A stretch of DNA of 64,000 nt from Lathyrus oleraceus (lineage: Eukaryota > Streptophyta > Magnoliopsida > Fabales > Fabaceae): contig NC_066583.1 in assembly GCF_024323335.1 (NCBI RefSeq), positions 365,735,877-365,799,876 on the forward strand. Reading direction: 5' to 3'. The translations under genes and the position numbers were made by a program. Position 1 is the stretch's first letter. Every line of letters starts with the position of its first letter. The notes beneath the pieces were generated by a model, which was given only the letters and a program-made list of their open reading frames with translations, made no database searches and had not been told where the DNA came from. Shown piece after piece: positions 60,301-64,000 of the stretch.

Positions 60301-62004
60301 TGTGGTATGGTTTAGGAGCATGGTTCATAATACCATGTCTCTAACATGCATTAACACTAAAATTTCTATTGTCTGACCTTAAATAGTTGTGACTTCTACA
60401 TAGGTCCAATTACAATTGCTTAACATAGCGCTAAATTTGTGACACAAAAAGGCATATCATTCTAGTAAGAGAGATTGTAAGCCTCCCATATTTCATGGTA
60501 TTATGTGGCAACTTTGCCTTTTTTCCTTCCTTTGGAAGATGTCTTGGTTCAAGGATCCATGCTTGTGATAAGTGGGTTGAGTGTTATCCAAAGAATGACT
60601 TAAACAAAACAAAAACAAAAACAATACTAACTTCTAATCAATTAACAACTAACATTTAATTTCAAGTCATTTACTTTTATGCACTTTAATTTTAAGTCTT
60701 TATTCATTTGCCATTATTCATACCATTCAATTTGTTTACTTTAATGTCATTTTCACTTTGTTCATATGAGTCATATCTTGTGATTATTTTGCGATCGTAT
60801 ATACTTGTTTGTTTTTGGTTGTCTTTTGACCTTAATGTACATAATAACAACAAAAACCTTAAAAGACATTTGTGTGGACTCTTGGATTTGAACTGAGACA
60901 TTGGACATAGAATTAGGCAACACTCCATATTCAAAGGACTTGGCCAATGCCAACTTTCATGAAAACCAAGTGCTTGTGAAGTGAACTTTCATCTGATACA
61001 AATATTGAAGATCCATTTGTGTTCATCTACAACATGATCATATTGAAGCTGTTATTTTGAACCTGTGTCTAATGCCTATCTTTGGAGTCATCTGATACAT
61101 GGGGAATTATGAAGAAGATCATGGAGTTACTAAGCTTGGATGTGGCTATCTTTATTTGATGCCTTGACATTCATCTTGATATTTGTGTATTGATATTGCT
61201 TGATTCTAAAGTGCAAGGGAAATTTTGGTTTCTATATGACATTCTTGTCTATTGGATTGCATCCCATTGGTCAGATCTTTTCAACTCTCAACTTTTAAAT
61301 TTGTGCTTAGGATTAGTCTCTGCATCTTCTCCCCATTTCTTTAATTTCAAATCTCTCCCTCCTTTTAAAATCTTCTTTGTTTGTGATTTCTAAACTTTGA
61401 CCATATTGAAAATTAAAAACTTTGGCCTTATGCCATTGTATTTTCAAACTCACTTTCTTAATCAAACTTGTAAATGAACTTAACTATAATTGACTTAAAA
61501 TTTCAAAAGGCAAAAGGAACTAACATTCATTCAAACCTTTTTACCCTCTTATGCCTTTGTTAAATTCAAAGTTTTCTTAAAAGCAACTCATGCACTTTGA
61601 AATTTATACCACGAACTACGAGGTTTTGATCCCTCATTTTTATGTTGGTACGTAGGCACAAGCCTGAAGGTCTTGTCAAACACAAAAATAATTAATGAAT
61701 TCTTTCCTCATCCCTTCACTCTATTTATTGCAAACATCACTTTGTACAAAAACACATATGCACACAAAAAAGGGCTCCCTAGGAGTACCTAGGACACTTT
61801 GGGTGCTAACACCCTCCCTCTATGTAACCAACCCCCTTACCTGTAATCTCTGACATTTTATTAGTTTTGATTTGAAAACTTCTTATTTTTGGGTTTCTGT
61901 TCATACTTTTCCCTTTCCCCTTGGAAACAATAAAAGTGCGGTGGCGACTCTGGTTTAATTGATGTATATCTTATCCATAGCTTGATAGTCATGAATTAAC
62001 CGCT
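57308..62004 (+). mobile_element. 3' LTR of Ogre element C (4.7 kb)
   Basis: Starts TGTAAGACCCCAATTTTGAC directly after the purine tract. Its second half matches the 5' LTR at 34449-36958. It carries the PBS-like decamer at 61941-61950 with AATAAA just before. It stops at CCGCT (62004), missing the last three bases (ACA) of the expected end, where it is joined to an inverted Ogre end. No supported gene lies inside; the small frames are noncoding. A length near 5 kb is usual for Ogre LTRs. Confidence 0.9.
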
Positions 62005-62025
62005 TCAAAACCCATTGGAGACTAC

Positions 62026-62043
62026 TCCCCAGCAGAGTCGCCG
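62026..62043 (-). promoter_or_regulatory. primer binding site of an inverted Ogre fragment
   Basis: Plus strand TCCCCAGCAGAGTCGCCG, one mismatch to the 1340 site. It lies between the junction at 62004 and the LTR end at 62053. Confidence 0.85.
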
Positions 62044-62052
62044 CTTAATTTC

Positions 62053-62963
62053 TGTAGCGGTAAATTCCTGACCATCAATATATGGACAAACTTGACGTCA
62101 GTAAAACCAGAGTCGCCGTCGTGCTTTTATTGTTTCCAAGGGAAAATGGAAAAGTACGAACAAAACCCAAAAGATAATAAGTTTTCAAATCAAAACTAAT
62201 AAAATGCCTGAGATTATAGGTAAGGGGGTTGGTTACACAGAGGGAAGATGTTAGCACCCAAAGTGTCCTAGGTACTCCTAGGGAGCCCTTTTTTGTGTGT
62301 ACATGTGTTTTGGTATAAAAGATGTTTGCAATAAATAGAGTGTGGGGATGAGAAAAGAATTTATTAATTGTATTTTTGTGTTTGACAATACCTTCGGACT
62401 TGTGCATACGTACCATCATAAAATGAGGGATCAAAACCTCGTAGTTCGTGGTAACAATTTCAAAGTGAGTGCATTGCTTTTAACAAAATTTTAAGTTTAA
62501 CAAAGGCACAAAAGGCATAAAAGAGTTTGAATGAGTGTTAGTTCTTTTTGTCTTTTGAAAATTTTAAGTCAAGTATAGTTAAGTTTATTTACAAATTTGA
62601 TTATTGAAGGAGTTTAAAAAATGCAATGACATGAGGCCAAAGTTTCTAATTTGCAACAAGGTCTAAGTTACAAAAAAAACACAAGCAAAGAAGATTTTAA
62701 AAGGAGGGAGAGATTTGAAACTAAAGAAGTGGGAGGAGATGAAGAGACTGATCCTAAGCAAAAAATTAAAAGTTGAGAGTTGAAAAGATCTGACCAATGG
62801 GCTGCAATCCAATAGACAAGAATGTCATATAGAAACCCAAATTTCCCTTGGACTTTAGAATTAAGCAATATAAATACACACATAGAAAGATGAAGAGAAA
62901 AGCATCAAATAAAGATAGCAACATCCAAGCATAGCAACTTCATGATCTCCTTCATAATCTCCC
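62053..62963 (-). mobile_element. inverted Ogre LTR end, truncated (911 bp)
   Basis: Begins TGTAGCGGTAAATTC on plus, the reverse complement of the LTR end, and aligns in inverted orientation with about 61090-62004. The PBS-like decamer is at 62110-62119 with one change (GAGTCGCCGT). Homology stops at 62963, where another LTR begins. Confidence 0.85.
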
Positions 62964-64000
62964 TGTAGCGGGGTTTTCGTTACCTTTAGGTTTATTGACT
63001 AAACCAAAAGTAAACATATAATTTGAGTCGCCACCGCACTTTTATTTGTCCAAAGGAAAGGCTAAAAAGCAAACAAAAGCCAAGTAAGAAGTTTTTCAAA
63101 TAAAAAACTAACAAAAATGTCAGAGATCCGGGTAAGGGGGTTGGTTATGAAATGGGAAGGTTTTACGCACCCAAAACATCCTTAGTACTCTAAGGGAACC
63201 CTTTTTGCAAGTATGTGTTGTAGGTTGGTATTTGTGAAAAGTTTTGTACAAAAGATTAGGGGGATGAGAAAAGAATGGATTATATTTACAAACTTGTTGT
63301 TTGAATGGATGAACCCATTGCCTACATACCATCACAAAGAAGGATCAAAACCTCGTAGTTCGGGGTAAAAATCACAAAGATTGGTGAATTGATTTGATCA
63401 AAAGCCTTAAGGTCTTTTGTTATCAAAGGGAGAAAACTCAACCTAAACCAACAATCCACCATGTGAGGAAAGCTTCAACATACTAGTGAGGGGTTAACCC
63501 TATAATAAGTATGGAAGACTTATAATCCAATCACTAAGGATAAGGTGAGATTCACATCAACCACTATGATAACTCAAACCTATGACTAATGTTTATAAAT
63601 TTTTTTTAACAAAGGTGGCCATTGGAACCACAAAAACAACTTGAAGTGAGTTGTATTTACAAGCTAATTTATTTACAAAATGAAGTCAAAGTTGGATTAA
63701 GATTTATTCACAATGAGTATTTATGAAAAAAGTTTGAAAAGTCAAAGGCATAAGGCCTAGGTTTCTAGTTTGAAACAAAGTCAAAGTTTTCCAGAAAAGA
63801 TTTTGGCTTGGTTAGAGTGAGGAGAAGGAGAGAAGGGCTATTCCTAAAGCATGCAAAGATAAAAGAGAAAAGATAAACCCTTGGAGTTCCTTTTCTTTAA
63901 ATCATAGAGATGATTCAAGATGCTCCTTTCCTTTGGATTTAGCACACAATCAAGCAATCAAACAATTTGGATTCAAGCTCCTAGGATCTCAATTTGGCTT
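62964..64000 (-). mobile_element. second inverted Ogre-type LTR, runs off the window
   Basis: Starts TGTAGCGGGGTTTTCG. Its first 130 bp match the reverse complement of 27803-27935. The PBS-like decamer is at 63025-63034. No PBS is found on its left; it directly interrupts the LTR at 62963, so it is the 3' end of an LTR inserted there, either the 3' LTR of an element or a solo LTR. No gene is seen. Confidence 0.75.

Overview
The window looks like intergenic chromatin from a large plant genome, most likely a legume of the Fabeae group (pea, vetch, lentil or Lathyrus type). The evidence is several very long Ogre/Tat-type Ty3-gypsy retrotransposons. They share an 18-nt primer binding site (TGGCGACTCTGCTGGGGA or near variants, a site assigned to tRNA-Arg in Ogre) and an extra ORF upstream of gag. 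Copia elements are nested among them, and GC content is low outside coding relics. I see one probable single-copy host gene, no rRNA or tRNA gene, no CRISPR array and nothing bacterial. All assignments come from reading the sequence; no database search was run.

Layout. 1-3419: the 5' end of a minus-strand gypsy element (gag start, leader, PBS, 2.06-kb LTR with matching 8-bp ends). 3420-12457: a second minus-strand gypsy element with a 3.1-kb LTR, PBS, decayed gag, long noncoding tail and no recognisable pol. 12841-17732: a young, complete copia element (minus) with 301-bp LTRs, an ATTTA target duplication and one stop codon in an otherwise open polyprotein. 17738-22662: AT-rich, gene-bearing DNA with a fold-back MITE, a two-exon gene for a small acidic membrane protein (19726-20579), an AAT microsatellite and a Tourist-like MITE with its target duplication. 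22663-26336: a CACTA-like end, a 277-bp TA/GA microsatellite and a decayed copia pol (minus).

26337-33977: a foreign LTR-like piece, then the end of an Ogre LTR, PBS, ORF1 and gag-protease (element B, plus strand). B is broken only by in-frame TAG codons. 34449-62004: a 27.5-kb Ogre (element C, plus strand) with a truncated 5' LTR, PBS, an open ORF1, decayed gag-protease, RT, two RNase H domains, integrase, a minisatellite-bearing 3' tail and a 4.7-kb 3' LTR. Its integrase gene is split by a 7.75-kb copia element (46093-53843, minus) flanked by ACAAG. 62005-64000: an inverted Ogre LTR end with PBS, cut by a second minus-strand Ogre-type LTR.

Working together: only the copia element at 12841-17732 looks recently active. 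The Ogre copies are relics whose order of nesting can be read from interrupted genes and target duplications. The observations most worth following are a PBS-like 10-mer repeated inside every Ogre-type LTR about 65-75 nt from the true PBS, a 75-bp minisatellite of paired 14-bp palindromes spaced exactly 21 bp in a copia leader, the amber-only decay of element B, and the open Ogre ORF1.
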